A model generated the notes under the pieces. That model searched no databases, was not told where the DNA came from, and was given only the letters and a program-made list of their open reading frames with translations. Positions 25,358 through 34,331 of a stretch of DNA of 64,000 bases are shown here, piece by piece (position 1 is the stretch's first letter; the number at the start of each line of letters is the position of its first letter). Made by a program: the position numbers and the translations under genes. The stretch is from contig NZ_CANKZC010000004.1 of the NCBI RefSeq assembly GCF_947488565.1, positions 1-64,000 on the forward strand, in the 5' to 3' direction. This stretch comes from an uncultured Psychrobacter sp. (lineage in GTDB: Bacteria; Pseudomonadota; Gammaproteobacteria; Pseudomonadales; Moraxellaceae).

Positions 25358-26935
25358 ATGACTGTTAAATCATTGGCCGTTATAGGCACTGGCGTTATGG
25401 GCATGGGCATTGCGCAAATCGCGGCCCAAGCTGGCATTCAAGTGCTTTTGTTTGATACAAAAGCGGACGCTGCCGAAAAAGGACGTCAATCCCTGCAAGC
25501 GACCCTCGAAAAACTAGCGGCCAAAGGTAAATTTAGCGATGAAGAGCTGCAGTCTACTTTGTCCAATCTGACCGTTATTGAAGATATAGCAAAAATTGCT
25601 AAGGTAGATGTCATTATTGAAGCGATTATTGAGAGTTTAGACATAAAAAAACAGCTTTTTAAACAATTAGAAAGCATTGTCCCTATCGAGACCATTTTGG
25701 CAACCAACACCTCATCGCTAGCGGTAACCGCGATTGCCTCCGACTGTCAGCACCCAGAGCGCGTAGTAGGATTTCATTTCTTTAACCCTGTGCCACTCAT
25801 GAAAATCGTTGAAGTGATCCCGGGACTCTCTACCAAGACTTCGGTAGTCGAGACGCTTACTGCGCTCGCCAAACGCATGGGACATCTAGGGGTAGTAGCC
25901 AAAGATACCCCAGGTTTTATTGTCAATCATGGAGGCAGAGCTTATGGCACAGAGGCTTTAAAAATATTAGGCGAAGGAATCGCTAGCTTTGAGGACATCG
26001 ATCGTATTTTACGTGATGGTGCCGGCTTTCGCATGGGGCCATTTGAGCTGCTGGATCTCACTGGTATCGATGTGTCGCATCCAGTTATGGAGTCGATTTA
26101 TAACCAGTATTACTTTGAGCCGCGTTATCGTCCGCATCCCTTGACCCGTCAAATGCTAGAAGGCAAAAAGCTGGGTCGTAAAGTTGGCGAGGGTTTTTAT
26201 CAGTATGAAAACGGTCAAAAAACAACAGCGGACACGCCGCAACAACTATCGCTTGAGACATCAGTGTCCAAAGTAGGGTCTGATGTATCAAACGTAACGG
26301 TTTGGATTGGAGCAGATTTAGTAGAAGATAAAAAACAACTGGTTGCTCATTTAAACGCAAATGGTATCAATATCGATGACAATGATAAGCCAAACCCTGA
26401 CAGCTTAGCATTGCTGGCCATCTACGGCGAAGATACCACCAACGCGGCTATTCGCTATCAAGTGAATCCAAAACAAGCGGTCGCCATTGATATGCTGACT
26501 AACTTATCCCGTCATCGTACGTTGATGCCAAGTATCGTTACAGAGGATAACTTTGTGGCGCAAGCTTATGCTCAATTTAGTAAAAATTCGAATAGTAGCT
26601 TGAATGAAGGCTCAGATGGTGTTTCGCTAATCACCGAAAGCACGGGCTTTGTGGCGCAGCGAGTCGTGGCGATGGTCATTAACTTAGGTTGTGATATGGC
26701 GATGCAAGGTATTGCCACACCAGAAGATATCGACAATGCCGTCAAGCTTGGATTGGGCTACCCCTATGGCCCTATTTCTTGGGGCGATGAGCTTGGTGCC
26801 AAGCGTATTTTACTCATCTTAGAGCGTATCTATGGATTAACGGGTGATCCACGTTATCGTCCAAGCCCATGGTTACAGCGGCGCGCCAAGCTAGGTATCT
26901 CATTATTCACTCAACAAAGCAATTGCCAATGCTAG
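25358..26935 (+). CDS. 3-hydroxyacyl-CoA dehydrogenase (DcaH/PaaH-like)
   Basis: This is a 525-residue NAD-dependent dehydrogenase of the PaaH/DcaH long form. It has an N-terminal Rossmann domain (VIGTGVMGMGIAQ) and the catalytic His in GFHFFNPVPLMKIVEVI. A first C-terminal 3HCDH domain follows (DTPGFIVNHGGRAYGTEAL). A linker leads to a second 3HCDH domain near the end (STGFVAQRVVAM, LGLGYPYGPISWGD). It oxidises 3-hydroxyacyl-CoA or 3-hydroxyadipyl-CoA to the 3-oxo form. The two-domain length is what the phenylacetate and dicarboxylate pathways use. Confidence 0.92.
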   Translation: MTVKSLAVIGTGVMGMGIAQIAAQAGIQVLLFDTKADAAEKGRQSLQATLEKLAAKGKFSDEELQSTLSNLTVIEDIAKIAKVDVIIEAIIESLDIKKQLFKQLESIVPIETILATNTSSLAVTAIASDCQHPERVVGFHFFNPVPLMKIVEVIPGLSTKTSVVETLTALAKRMGHLGVVAKDTPGFIVNHGGRAYGTEALKILGEGIASFEDIDRILRDGAGFRMGPFELLDLTGIDVSHPVMESIYNQYYFEPRYRPHPLTRQMLEGKKLGRKVGEGFYQYENGQKTTADTPQQLSLETSVSKVGSDVSNVTVWIGADLVEDKKQLVAHLNANGINIDDNDKPNPDSLALLAIYGEDTTNAAIRYQVNPKQAVAIDMLTNLSRHRTLMPSIVTEDNFVAQAYAQFSKNSNSSLNEGSDGVSLITESTGFVAQRVVAMVINLGCDMAMQGIATPEDIDNAVKLGLGYPYGPISWGDELGAKRILLILERIYGLTGDPRYRPSPWLQRRAKLGISLFTQQSNCQC

Positions 26936-27029
26936 ATTGCCGATGCTAAGAGCTAGTCCCATTTAATAAACGCTATATTTCAATAATACAAATTCTTAGA
27001 ATACAACCAAAACTCAACAAGGAAACGTT

Positions 27030-28232
27030 ATGTTAGACGCCTATATTTATGACGGATTAAGAAGCCCTTTTGGTCGTCACGTTGGTGCTTTAGCCACCGT
27101 ACGTCCTGATGATTTAATTGCTACAGTGATTAGAGATTTAGTTAAAAAGCATCAATTGCCTGATGATATTTTTGATGAAGTGTTGCTTGGTAGTGCTAAT
27201 CAAGCGGGTGAGGATTCACGCAATATCGCTCGTAACGCTGCTCTGCTTGCAGGACTTGATGTAAAAACGCCAGCTCAGACCGTCAATCGCCTATGTGCTT
27301 CCGGACTATCCACCGTCGTTGATGCCGCTCACAGTATAACCTGTAATGAAGGTGATATCATTTTGGCAGGCGGGGTGGAATCCATGACCCGCGCGCCCTT
27401 TGTCTTTGCCAAGACCGAAAAGCCTTTTAGCCGTGATTTTAAGGTATTTGATACCACCATTGGTACTCGTTTTCCCAATCCTCTGCTTATTAAAGAATTT
27501 GGCGGCGATAGCATGCCGCAAACGGGCGATAACGTTGCCCACGAATATGGTATTAGCCGCGAAGAAGCGGATAAATTCGCCGCCGCCTCGCAAGCCAAAT
27601 ATGAAGCGGCTAAACAAGCTGGATTCTTCGATGAAGAGATTACTCCGATTACCGTCACGCAAGGCAGAAAACTACCGGACAAAGTAGTAACAGAAGATGA
27701 GCATCCTCGTCCTAGCTCCACGGTCGAGGCGCTACAAAAACTGAAACCTTTGAATGAGAATGGCGTCGTTACGGCAGGGAACGCATCGGGCATTAACGAT
27801 GGGGCGGCTGCGCTGATTATTGGCTCAAAGCAAGCAGAAGAAAAGTTAGGCTTTAAGCCTATCGCCAAAATTCTTTCATCCGGCGCCATGGGTGTTGAGC
27901 CCAGTATTATGGGCGTAGGCCCTGTTGAGGCCATTAAACTGGCATTGAAACGTGCTGATTTGACCCTTGATGATATGTCGATCATTGAGATTAATGAAGC
28001 ATTTGCCTCGCAGGTACTGGGCTGTCTAAAAGGTTTAGAGATTGACTTTGATGACCAGCGTGTTAACCCCAATGGCGGGGCGATTGCCGTCGGACATCCG
28101 CTAGGTGCCTCAGGTGCAAGGCTGGCGCTAACTACCGCGCGCGAGTTACAGCGCACTGGCGGACAATACGCAGTGGTCAGTTTATGTATTGGTATTGGGC
28201 AAGGGCTTGCCATGGTGATTGAACGAGTCTAA
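27030..28232 (+). CDS. Acetyl-CoA acyltransferase / 3-oxoadipyl-CoA thiolase (DcaF/PaaJ-like)
   Basis: This is a 400-residue thiolase. The nucleophile C89 is in NRLCASGLS, the conserved His is in GHPLGASGAR and the second Cys is C386 in SLCIGIGQG. The opening YDGLRSPFGRHVGAL and the 400-residue length match the PcaF/PaaJ/DcaF group of 3-oxoadipyl-CoA thiolases. It cleaves 3-oxoacyl-CoA to acetyl-CoA plus a shortened acyl-CoA (succinyl-CoA in the adipate case). CAAGGAAA precedes the ATG. Confidence 0.92.
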   Translation: MLDAYIYDGLRSPFGRHVGALATVRPDDLIATVIRDLVKKHQLPDDIFDEVLLGSANQAGEDSRNIARNAALLAGLDVKTPAQTVNRLCASGLSTVVDAAHSITCNEGDIILAGGVESMTRAPFVFAKTEKPFSRDFKVFDTTIGTRFPNPLLIKEFGGDSMPQTGDNVAHEYGISREEADKFAAASQAKYEAAKQAGFFDEEITPITVTQGRKLPDKVVTEDEHPRPSSTVEALQKLKPLNENGVVTAGNASGINDGAAALIIGSKQAEEKLGFKPIAKILSSGAMGVEPSIMGVGPVEAIKLALKRADLTLDDMSIIEINEAFASQVLGCLKGLEIDFDDQRVNPNGGAIAVGHPLGASGARLALTTARELQRTGGQYAVVSLCIGIGQGLAMVIERV

Positions 28233-28280
28233 CTCTATTAATGCTCTTGCCATACTCTTTTATTATCAAGGACGACAATA

Positions 28281-29990
28281 ATGACTTCTATACTCAATCA
28301 ACATGAGGATTACCAACAAGCCGAAGAAGCCTATGGTTTTCCTTTGATTATCAAACAGCTACTAAACCGTGCAAAGATTGCTTCTACTCAGCAAACCATC
28401 AGTTATGCCGATAAGGTGACTTATACCTATGCTGAATTTTTTAAGCGTATCAACCGTTTGGCAAATGTGCTCAAAAACTTGGGATTGCAAGCAGGTGATG
28501 TGGTTGCGGTCATGGATTGGGATAGTCATCGTTACCTTGAAGCGTATTTTGCCGTGCCCATGTCTGGCATGATTTTGCAAACGGTTAATGTACGCTTGGC
28601 TGAAGATAAAGTGCTCTATACCATTAACCATGCCAAACCAAAAGCTTTGTTACTAAATGCTGAATTTGAGCCCATGGCCAAAAACTATCGTCATGAAGCT
28701 CCTTCTATTGAGAAAATTATCTGGCTCGATGATGCTGGTTTTGATGAAGCTGAGTATAGCGAAGACAATATTGAAGCTAAGCAAGCCGATATACCAGATT
28801 ATGTCGAAGGTGAATATGAAGCCATGTTAGCTGCGGTCAGTGATGCGTTTGATTTTCCAGATTTCGATGAAAATACCATCGCCACCACTTTTTATACCAG
28901 TGGCACGACGGGAGACCCAAAAGGCGTTTTCTTTACCCACAGGCAAATCGTATTACAGACGCTATCGAGTACCCTAGCATCCGCACTCAGTGCCGAAGGT
29001 CAAGGTGCTCGCTACAATGATGTCTATATGCCGATGACGCCATTATTCCATGTGCATGCCTGGTGCTGGCCGTATGGGGCAACCATGATAGGGCTCAAAC
29101 AAGTGTATCCTGGGCGATACCTTCCTGAAGTATTGGTCGACTTGATTGAAAACCATAAGGTGACCCTCTCACATGGTGTCCCAACCATTTTACAGATGTT
29201 AATTAAAGAGATGGCCACCCGAGGACGCAAGTTTAACGGTCTTAAGTTGTCAGTAGGGGGCTCCAAATTAAACGAAGGTCTAGCTGAAGCTGCTCTTGAA
29301 AGCGGTATCGAGTTTATCTCGGGGTTTGGGATGTCAGAGTCCTGTCCTGTACTCGCCAGAATGGCATTCGGTGATCAGACAAATACGATGACAACGACCG
29401 AACAGATCAATTATCGTTGTCTTTCTGGCTCACCAATTATGCTGGTATCGATGGAGATTTGGGATGAGAATGGTAAAGCCCTACCCATGGATGGTGAGTC
29501 GACAGGCGAGCTGGTTGTGCGGGCGCCTTGGTTGACCCAAAGCTATTTTAAGAATGCCGATGCTGGCAATGAGTTGTGGCGTGGTGGTTGGATGCATACT
29601 CAAGACATTGCTTGTATTAGCCCTGATGGTACGCTAAAAATTACCGATAGACTCAAAGACGTCGTTAAGTCTGGCGGCGAGTGGATATCCTCGCTTGAAG
29701 TCGAAAATATTTTATCCTTTCATCCGAGCGTTGCTGAAGTGGCCATAATCGGAGTAGCGGATGAAGTATGGGGCGAGCGTCCTTTAGCGTTAGTAGTTTT
29801 AAAACCTGAGCATGCTGATACCAAAGCAGAGGATATTTTAGCGATAGGTCATCAAGCGGTTGAAAAAGGCTATTTACCAAAGTATGGCGTGCCAAGTGAA
29901 GTAAAGTTCTTAATAGAAATGCCAAAAACCAGTGTGGGTAAGCTCGATAAGAAAAAGATGCGCATGATGTACACAGAAAAATTGATTTAA
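28281..29990 (+). CDS. AMP-forming acyl-CoA ligase
   Basis: This is a 569-residue adenylate-forming acid-CoA ligase. It has the P-loop FYTSGTTGDPKGVFF, the GFGMSES acyl-binding motif, GGWMHTQD and TDRLKDVVKSGGEWISSLEVEN in the hinge. The C-terminal catalytic Lys is near PKTSVGKLDKKK. It activates a medium-chain or dicarboxylic acid to its CoA ester using ATP. The Acinetobacter dca cluster uses a CoA transferase pair (DcaIJ) for this step. No such pair is present here, so the ligase may replace it. It starts 48 bp after the thiolase, with TCAAGGA as ribosome site. Confidence 0.9.
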   Translation: MTSILNQHEDYQQAEEAYGFPLIIKQLLNRAKIASTQQTISYADKVTYTYAEFFKRINRLANVLKNLGLQAGDVVAVMDWDSHRYLEAYFAVPMSGMILQTVNVRLAEDKVLYTINHAKPKALLLNAEFEPMAKNYRHEAPSIEKIIWLDDAGFDEAEYSEDNIEAKQADIPDYVEGEYEAMLAAVSDAFDFPDFDENTIATTFYTSGTTGDPKGVFFTHRQIVLQTLSSTLASALSAEGQGARYNDVYMPMTPLFHVHAWCWPYGATMIGLKQVYPGRYLPEVLVDLIENHKVTLSHGVPTILQMLIKEMATRGRKFNGLKLSVGGSKLNEGLAEAALESGIEFISGFGMSESCPVLARMAFGDQTNTMTTTEQINYRCLSGSPIMLVSMEIWDENGKALPMDGESTGELVVRAPWLTQSYFKNADAGNELWRGGWMHTQDIACISPDGTLKITDRLKDVVKSGGEWISSLEVENILSFHPSVAEVAIIGVADEVWGERPLALVVLKPEHADTKAEDILAIGHQAVEKGYLPKYGVPSEVKFLIEMPKTSVGKLDKKKMRMMYTEKLI

Positions 29991-30089
29991 CCCATATCGA
30001 TAATTGCAAAAAAATCATTTGAGCTTACTGATAATTTTAACGTTTGTTACTAACACCTACGTTCATGAGCATAACTAGAAGAGAGAACT

Positions 30090-30560
30090 ATGAAGGCTGT
30101 AGCGATATTACCAGAAATACAAGAGACGCTGAATAAAGATGAACACCATCCCATGTATGGTTTTGCGGTTATTTATTCTCAGCAAGTAGAGTGGGGCGAT
30201 ATGGACTCCTTTGGTCATGTCAATAATGTGGTCTATTACACTTATGCCCAAAATGCACGCATTCACTATAACACTCAATTAAATCTATTTAACGAAAAAA
30301 CCTTTTCCGTCATGGCAGCGTCATCTTGTCAATATTTCAAACCAGTGACTTATCCCGACACCTTATGGATAGGCGTCCGAATCAAGAAAATTGGCAATGC
30401 CAGCGTGATTCATGAATATACCTATTATAGTACGGCTATGAATACTATCGTCGCGAGCGGTGAGTCAGTACTGGTATATCTTGATAAAGCCACTGGACAA
30501 AAGAAAAACATCAACGAGACCAAAAGAGCTGCGATCACTGCTTTTGAAAGTTTTAACTAA
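30090..30560 (+). CDS. Hotdog-fold acyl-CoA thioesterase (4HBT family)
   Basis: This is a 156-residue thioesterase with a preserved 4HBT motif (WGDMDSFGHVNNVVYY), in which the Asp is the catalytic residue. A typical hotdog strand pattern follows (SSCQYFKPVTYPDTLWIGVRI is in the second half). It hydrolyses acyl-CoA thioesters, perhaps to relieve CoA trapping when the pathway is overloaded. It follows the ligase by 99 bp on the same strand. An in-frame extra ATG at the HHPMYGF segment would shorten it by about 20 residues. Confidence 0.85.
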   Translation: MKAVAILPEIQETLNKDEHHPMYGFAVIYSQQVEWGDMDSFGHVNNVVYYTYAQNARIHYNTQLNLFNEKTFSVMAASSCQYFKPVTYPDTLWIGVRIKKIGNASVIHEYTYYSTAMNTIVASGESVLVYLDKATGQKKNINETKRAAITAFESFN

Positions 30561-30710
30561 ATTGGGGAGTTTAACTAAATTGGGAGGCAAATGTTTTATG
30601 TAAGGAGATGGTGCTGGTATTTATAGGATTAAAAAATACGGCAGCAAAGATTTAAAGGGATTTAAATTAACTTAAATAAATTTTAAAACAACACAAGGAA
30701 TGTGTAGATA

Positions 30711-31742
30711 ATGCTTTATATCAAAAAGTTGTCTTTTGGTTTGGCTGTCTTGGGAGCATGTGTACAGACACAAGCAATAGAGCTTGTCACCAATGGCGAT
30801 ACTACTTTAAGTATCGGTGGTTATGTTAAAGCAGAAGGTATATTTTATTCTCCAGATGAAGGGGAGTCTGAGTTTAAAGGAAGTGGACGGCAATCTCGGA
30901 TTAATCTTAAAACCACAAAGAACATAGAAGATAAAAAGTTAACAGGGTTTATTGAAGGCGATTTTTATGGCAATGCTGCAAATGGCGGTTCAGATTTGCG
31001 ACTTCGCCATGCTTATGCCCAAGTCGATGATTTGACAGTAGGTAAGACATGGAATGGTCAGTTCTTAGCGGTCTACCCACTTTTGACTGAGCAGCTTGAC
31101 TTTCGAGGCACGGGTTTGGGCACTATATCGGGTGGTGGCGCTTATATTCGTCCAGATTTGACGGTGCATTATACTCATAAAGGGTTTCGTTTTACGGCGC
31201 AAGAACCTGTTGATGACGAAGCTGATTTGCCGGATATGGTTGTTAGCTACAAAGATAATATATCTGATCTTAGCTATAACTTGGCGGTTACGGCTCGTGA
31301 GGCCAAGAATGGAGAAGACTCTGATATAGGTGTCGGTGTTTCTTTGGCTGGTAAACTAAAGCTGGGTAATGATTCGCTACATGCAAGCGTATATAATGGT
31401 AAAGGGATGGGCGCCTATTCCACCGTATGTGTTGGAAAAGTCCTTGGATCGACTGACGATATAGATTGTGATGCCGAAGACGGTAAGCTTGTATCACAAA
31501 CTGGCTTCACGGTAGGGTATAGACATAAATTCACAGAAAAGCTGATGAGCAACATGCGTTATGGTGAGATTAATGTGGATGATGCAGTAGATACCTCTGT
31601 GAACGTAAAAAGCATCAACCTTGTCTATGAGTACTTTCCAGATTTAGATATTGGTATTGAGTGGAGAGATAGAAGCGATAGGACCACTTTAGAAGTAAGA
31701 AAAGGTCAGCAAGTTGAAATAATGGCCAAATACGAATTTTAA
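30711..31742 (+). CDS. DcaP-like outer-membrane porin
   Basis: This is a 343-residue outer-membrane beta-barrel. It has a short signal peptide ending TQA, then LSIGGYVKAEGIF, SGRQSRINLKTT, LTGFIEGDFYG and LRLRHAYAQVDD, which are typical of DcaP-like trimeric porins. The last residue is Phe. In Acinetobacter DcaP carries dicarboxylic acids across the outer membrane. Its position at the end of the acyl-CoA gene series supports the same role here. The start has ACAAGGAATG upstream. A bidirectional terminator follows. Confidence 0.87.
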   Translation: MLYIKKLSFGLAVLGACVQTQAIELVTNGDTTLSIGGYVKAEGIFYSPDEGESEFKGSGRQSRINLKTTKNIEDKKLTGFIEGDFYGNAANGGSDLRLRHAYAQVDDLTVGKTWNGQFLAVYPLLTEQLDFRGTGLGTISGGGAYIRPDLTVHYTHKGFRFTAQEPVDDEADLPDMVVSYKDNISDLSYNLAVTAREAKNGEDSDIGVGVSLAGKLKLGNDSLHASVYNGKGMGAYSTVCVGKVLGSTDDIDCDAEDGKLVSQTGFTVGYRHKFTEKLMSNMRYGEINVDDAVDTSVNVKSINLVYEYFPDLDIGIEWRDRSDRTTLEVRKGQQVEIMAKYEF

Positions 31743-31772
31743 GCTAAGATGGTCTGATTGAACATTCAATAA

Positions 31773-31815
31773 AAAACCCCTTCAAGTCTAATAGATTTGA
31801 AGGGGTTTTGTTTTT
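31773..31815. terminator. Bidirectional terminator after the porin
   Basis: AAAACCCCTTCAA at 31773-31785 pairs with TTGAAGGGGTTTT at 31797-31809, followed by GTTTTT. It serves the porin and, on the other strand, the tRNA. Confidence 0.85.
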
Positions 31816-31823
31816 CTAATATA

Positions 31824-31900
31824 TGGTGGGCCCAGTAGGACTTGAACCTACGACCAAAGGATTATGAGTCCTCTGCTCTAACCAACTGAGCTATGGGCCC
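31824..31900 (-). tRNA. tRNA with anticodon CAU (probably Ile2, alternatively Met)
   Basis: The minus strand gives a 77-nt cloverleaf with acceptor GGGCCCA/TGGGCCC, D-arm AGCTCAGTTGGTTAGAGC, anticodon loop CTCATAA and encoded CCA. The body after the anticodon (CCTTTGGTC, GGTTCAAGTCC) resembles the lysidine-modified tRNA-Ile2 of other gammaproteobacteria more than elongator Met. It is not initiator tRNA, which would lack pairing at position 1-72. Confidence 0.9.
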
Positions 31901-31993
31901 TAACGTTAGACGCACAATGATACCTGATTTTTTTAAATTTTCAAGTAAAAGATAACAACTAAACGATATTATTCAGCTCTTTTTGCTTGCTGA

Positions 31994-32833
31994 CTAAAAA
32001 TTGCTTCCAGCTAAGGTCAAACCACGACCGCCATCGACATTAATAATCTCTCCTGTGACATAGTTTGCCTTTGCTAAATATAATACGCTTTGCGCAATAT
32101 CATCCGGTGTACCGATTCGCTGCATCGGCACAGAGTCAATGATATTTTGTTGCTGCGTATCATCAAGTGCTTGATCGCTATTGGCATCTGGTAAGATATT
32201 GACCCCAGGCGCGACACCATTGATTCGTACTAGTGGTGCCATCTCTAGCGCTAGCGACTGCACCATCATACGCTGAGCCGCTTTTGCCATATTATAGACG
32301 GTATAGTGTTTAAACGGTTTATTATGAGCGTGAATATCAAGTAGGCTAATGATGCATCCATACTGCGTTTGTAAGTAAGGTAGAAACGCCTGACTCAGTA
32401 ATAACGGCGCTTTAGCATTGCTCAAAAACAGCTCATCCCATTGGTCATTATCTATACTATTGAGCGGAGTAGGGTAAAATCGTGATGCGTTATGTACTAA
32501 CACATCAAGCTGTCCAAATCTATCTATAACGGATTGAACGAACTGGGTCAGTAAATAGCTATCGTTGACAACTGCTAAATCCGCAACGACAACTGCTGCA
32601 CTATTATCACAGATTTCGTTAAGCTGGTTTGCTAGCGCTATTGCTTGTTGCTCGCTATGATGACAATGGATAATGACACGGTAGCCTTGATGATGCGCTG
32701 CTCGAATGATAGCTGCGCCAATACGCTTGGCGCTACCAGTGACGAGTATGACGGGACTATCACTGTATGAGAGGTCATTGTTTACGTCAATAGATGGGTT
32801 TGTGTCGCTCTTCACTGTGGATTCGATTGCCAT
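31994..32833 (-). CDS. Short-chain dehydrogenase, pteridine-reductase-like (FolM type)
   Basis: This is a 279-residue SDR. The cofactor motif is VTGSAKRIGAAI, a T-G-x3-R-I-G form that marks pteridine reductase/FolM proteins. The VHNASRFYPTPL segment and the catalytic YNMAKAA are in place. The C-terminal INVDGGRGLTL is standard. The likely activity is NADPH-dependent reduction of dihydromonapterin or dihydrofolate in the cytoplasm. General SDR activity on another carbonyl remains possible. It ends close to the CAU tRNA and precedes cca in the opposite reading order. Confidence 0.78.
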   Translation of the reverse strand: MAIESTVKSDTNPSIDVNNDLSYSDSPVILVTGSAKRIGAAIIRAAHHQGYRVIIHCHHSEQQAIALANQLNEICDNSAAVVVADLAVVNDSYLLTQFVQSVIDRFGQLDVLVHNASRFYPTPLNSIDNDQWDELFLSNAKAPLLLSQAFLPYLQTQYGCIISLLDIHAHNKPFKHYTVYNMAKAAQRMMVQSLALEMAPLVRINGVAPGVNILPDANSDQALDDTQQQNIIDSVPMQRIGTPDDIAQSVLYLAKANYVTGEIINVDGGRGLTLAGSNF

Positions 32834-32917
32834 AAAAATACAGTTCCATCTTTTAATCGTATTTTATTTGATAAAAAAGGTTGTTAGCTTTGCCTACAGA
32901 TAAAATATATGACACTG

Positions 32918-34153
32918 TTAGTTAGTACTGGCTATAGATTGCTCCATAGAGAACAGATGCGCAGCACGCGCCTCATTTAATGCTTTACCGATGGCAGCGC
33001 CTTTGATATCTGGATCTATACTTTCTATACCAATAGCATGAAAGCTATTTAATGCAAGCATCATTTGACGATGTTGTTTTGCTAGCTGTAATACATGACT
33101 GGTGACCAATAGCTGCGACAACTTATTAGGCTCTTTATGAGCGCTACAGGCTTGGATAAGATCAATCTTTTGAGTAGCATTTAGTTCATTAACTGCGCTT
33201 AATTTCCCAGCTTGAGTAACGAATAAGCTTGCAAACTGAGTGGGTACTTTAGGTACTTTGGCGCTATTGCTTATAGAGGTGATGGCTTTTAGAGCGGTTT
33301 TTTTCTCCTCAGCCACAATACTTGTATGTGAAGCGCTTGATAGTATGTCAGGATTAGGTTGCGAGACGGATATCGATTGATCAAGACTAGCCATCAATAG
33401 CGCCCAACGCTGAGACAAATTTAAGTGCATTTGACCAGCAAAGTATAGCGCTGTCTGTACCGTTTCCCGTACACGAGTATCACCCCAAGCGTGATGCAAT
33501 GGCGCAAAGTACTCAGTTAAGGCGCCGATCGCATACAGCTGTTCCCAATAAACCTGAGGAGAGCCTTGCATCGTTGCGCGGCTTGATTCTTGCCAAATAC
33601 GCTCAGCACTCAAATGGGTAAGCTCACCTGAATCGACCAGTTGGCGCATGAGCGTGATGGTTTCTTCAGCGATGTGAAAACCTAAGTCATAATAACGTCC
33701 ATAAAAGCGTGCGACTCGCAGTACCCGTAGCGGATCTTCGCTAAAGGCCTGCGATATATGACGTAAGGTCTTGCTCTGAATATCATCGAGTCCACCATGA
33801 TAATCTATGACTTCACCCGTAAGAGGCGTGTCATCAGTGAGGCCAGTTACTTCAATCGCCATCGCATTGATGGTTAAGTCACGGCGCTGTAAGTCATCTT
33901 GCAACGTTACATCAGGGCTAGCATGTACGCTAAAGCCTTGATAACCACGACCAAGTTTGCGCTCAGTACGTGCTAGTGCATATTCTTCTTGAGTAGTCGG
34001 GTGCAAAAATACGGGAAAGTCTGCACCGACTTGAACGAAGCCTGCTGCTAGCATCTCATCGACGGTTGCACCTACCACCACAAAGTCTTTATCGGTAATA
34101 GGGCGATCTAACAGCTGATCACGAACTGCACCACCAACGAGATAAACTTGCAT
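32918..34153 (-). CDS. cca: CCA-adding tRNA nucleotidyltransferase
   Basis: This is a 411-residue class II nucleotidyltransferase. It starts directly with MQVYLVGGAVRDQLL and has the metal Asp pair D21/D23 in DKDFVV. The ERKLGRGYQGF and RRDLTINAMA motifs and EDPLRVLRVARFYGR also match. Length agrees with the gammaproteobacterial enzyme that also carries an HD domain. However, the H-D motif expected at about 250-260 is not obvious, so the phosphatase function is uncertain. It repairs and completes tRNA 3' ends. AAGAGG lies upstream of the ATG. Confidence 0.93.
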   Translation of the reverse strand: MQVYLVGGAVRDQLLDRPITDKDFVVVGATVDEMLAAGFVQVGADFPVFLHPTTQEEYALARTERKLGRGYQGFSVHASPDVTLQDDLQRRDLTINAMAIEVTGLTDDTPLTGEVIDYHGGLDDIQSKTLRHISQAFSEDPLRVLRVARFYGRYYDLGFHIAEETITLMRQLVDSGELTHLSAERIWQESSRATMQGSPQVYWEQLYAIGALTEYFAPLHHAWGDTRVRETVQTALYFAGQMHLNLSQRWALLMASLDQSISVSQPNPDILSSASHTSIVAEEKKTALKAITSISNSAKVPKVPTQFASLFVTQAGKLSAVNELNATQKIDLIQACSAHKEPNKLSQLLVTSHVLQLAKQHRQMMLALNSFHAIGIESIDPDIKGAAIGKALNEARAAHLFSMEQSIASTN

Positions 34154-34218
34154 GGAAACCTCTTTTATTCGTCAAACAAATTTTAGTCAGATAAATATTA
34201 TTATCATTTTATTGAAGC

Positions 34219-34263
34219 AAAAAAAACCAGTCGATACCATTTATGATAATGATATAGACTGGT
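34219..34263 (-). terminator. Terminator of maeB
   Basis: On the minus strand ACCAGTC and GACTGGT (34263-34257 and 34232-34226) form a stem over a 24-nt loop, followed by eight T (34226-34219). It lies downstream of maeB. Confidence 0.65.
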
Positions 34264-34331
34264 CTTAGTATAGCAAACTACTACTATTAATCATGAACAG
34301 TAGCAGCTCATCGATAAATATAATGCGGCAA

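Noticed and set aside
27329..28213. 294-codon open frame on the minus strand
   Set aside because: It lies fully antisense to the thiolase gene, has no ribosome site or domain pattern, and its composition (Ser/Pro/Ala-rich) is that of a shadow frame.
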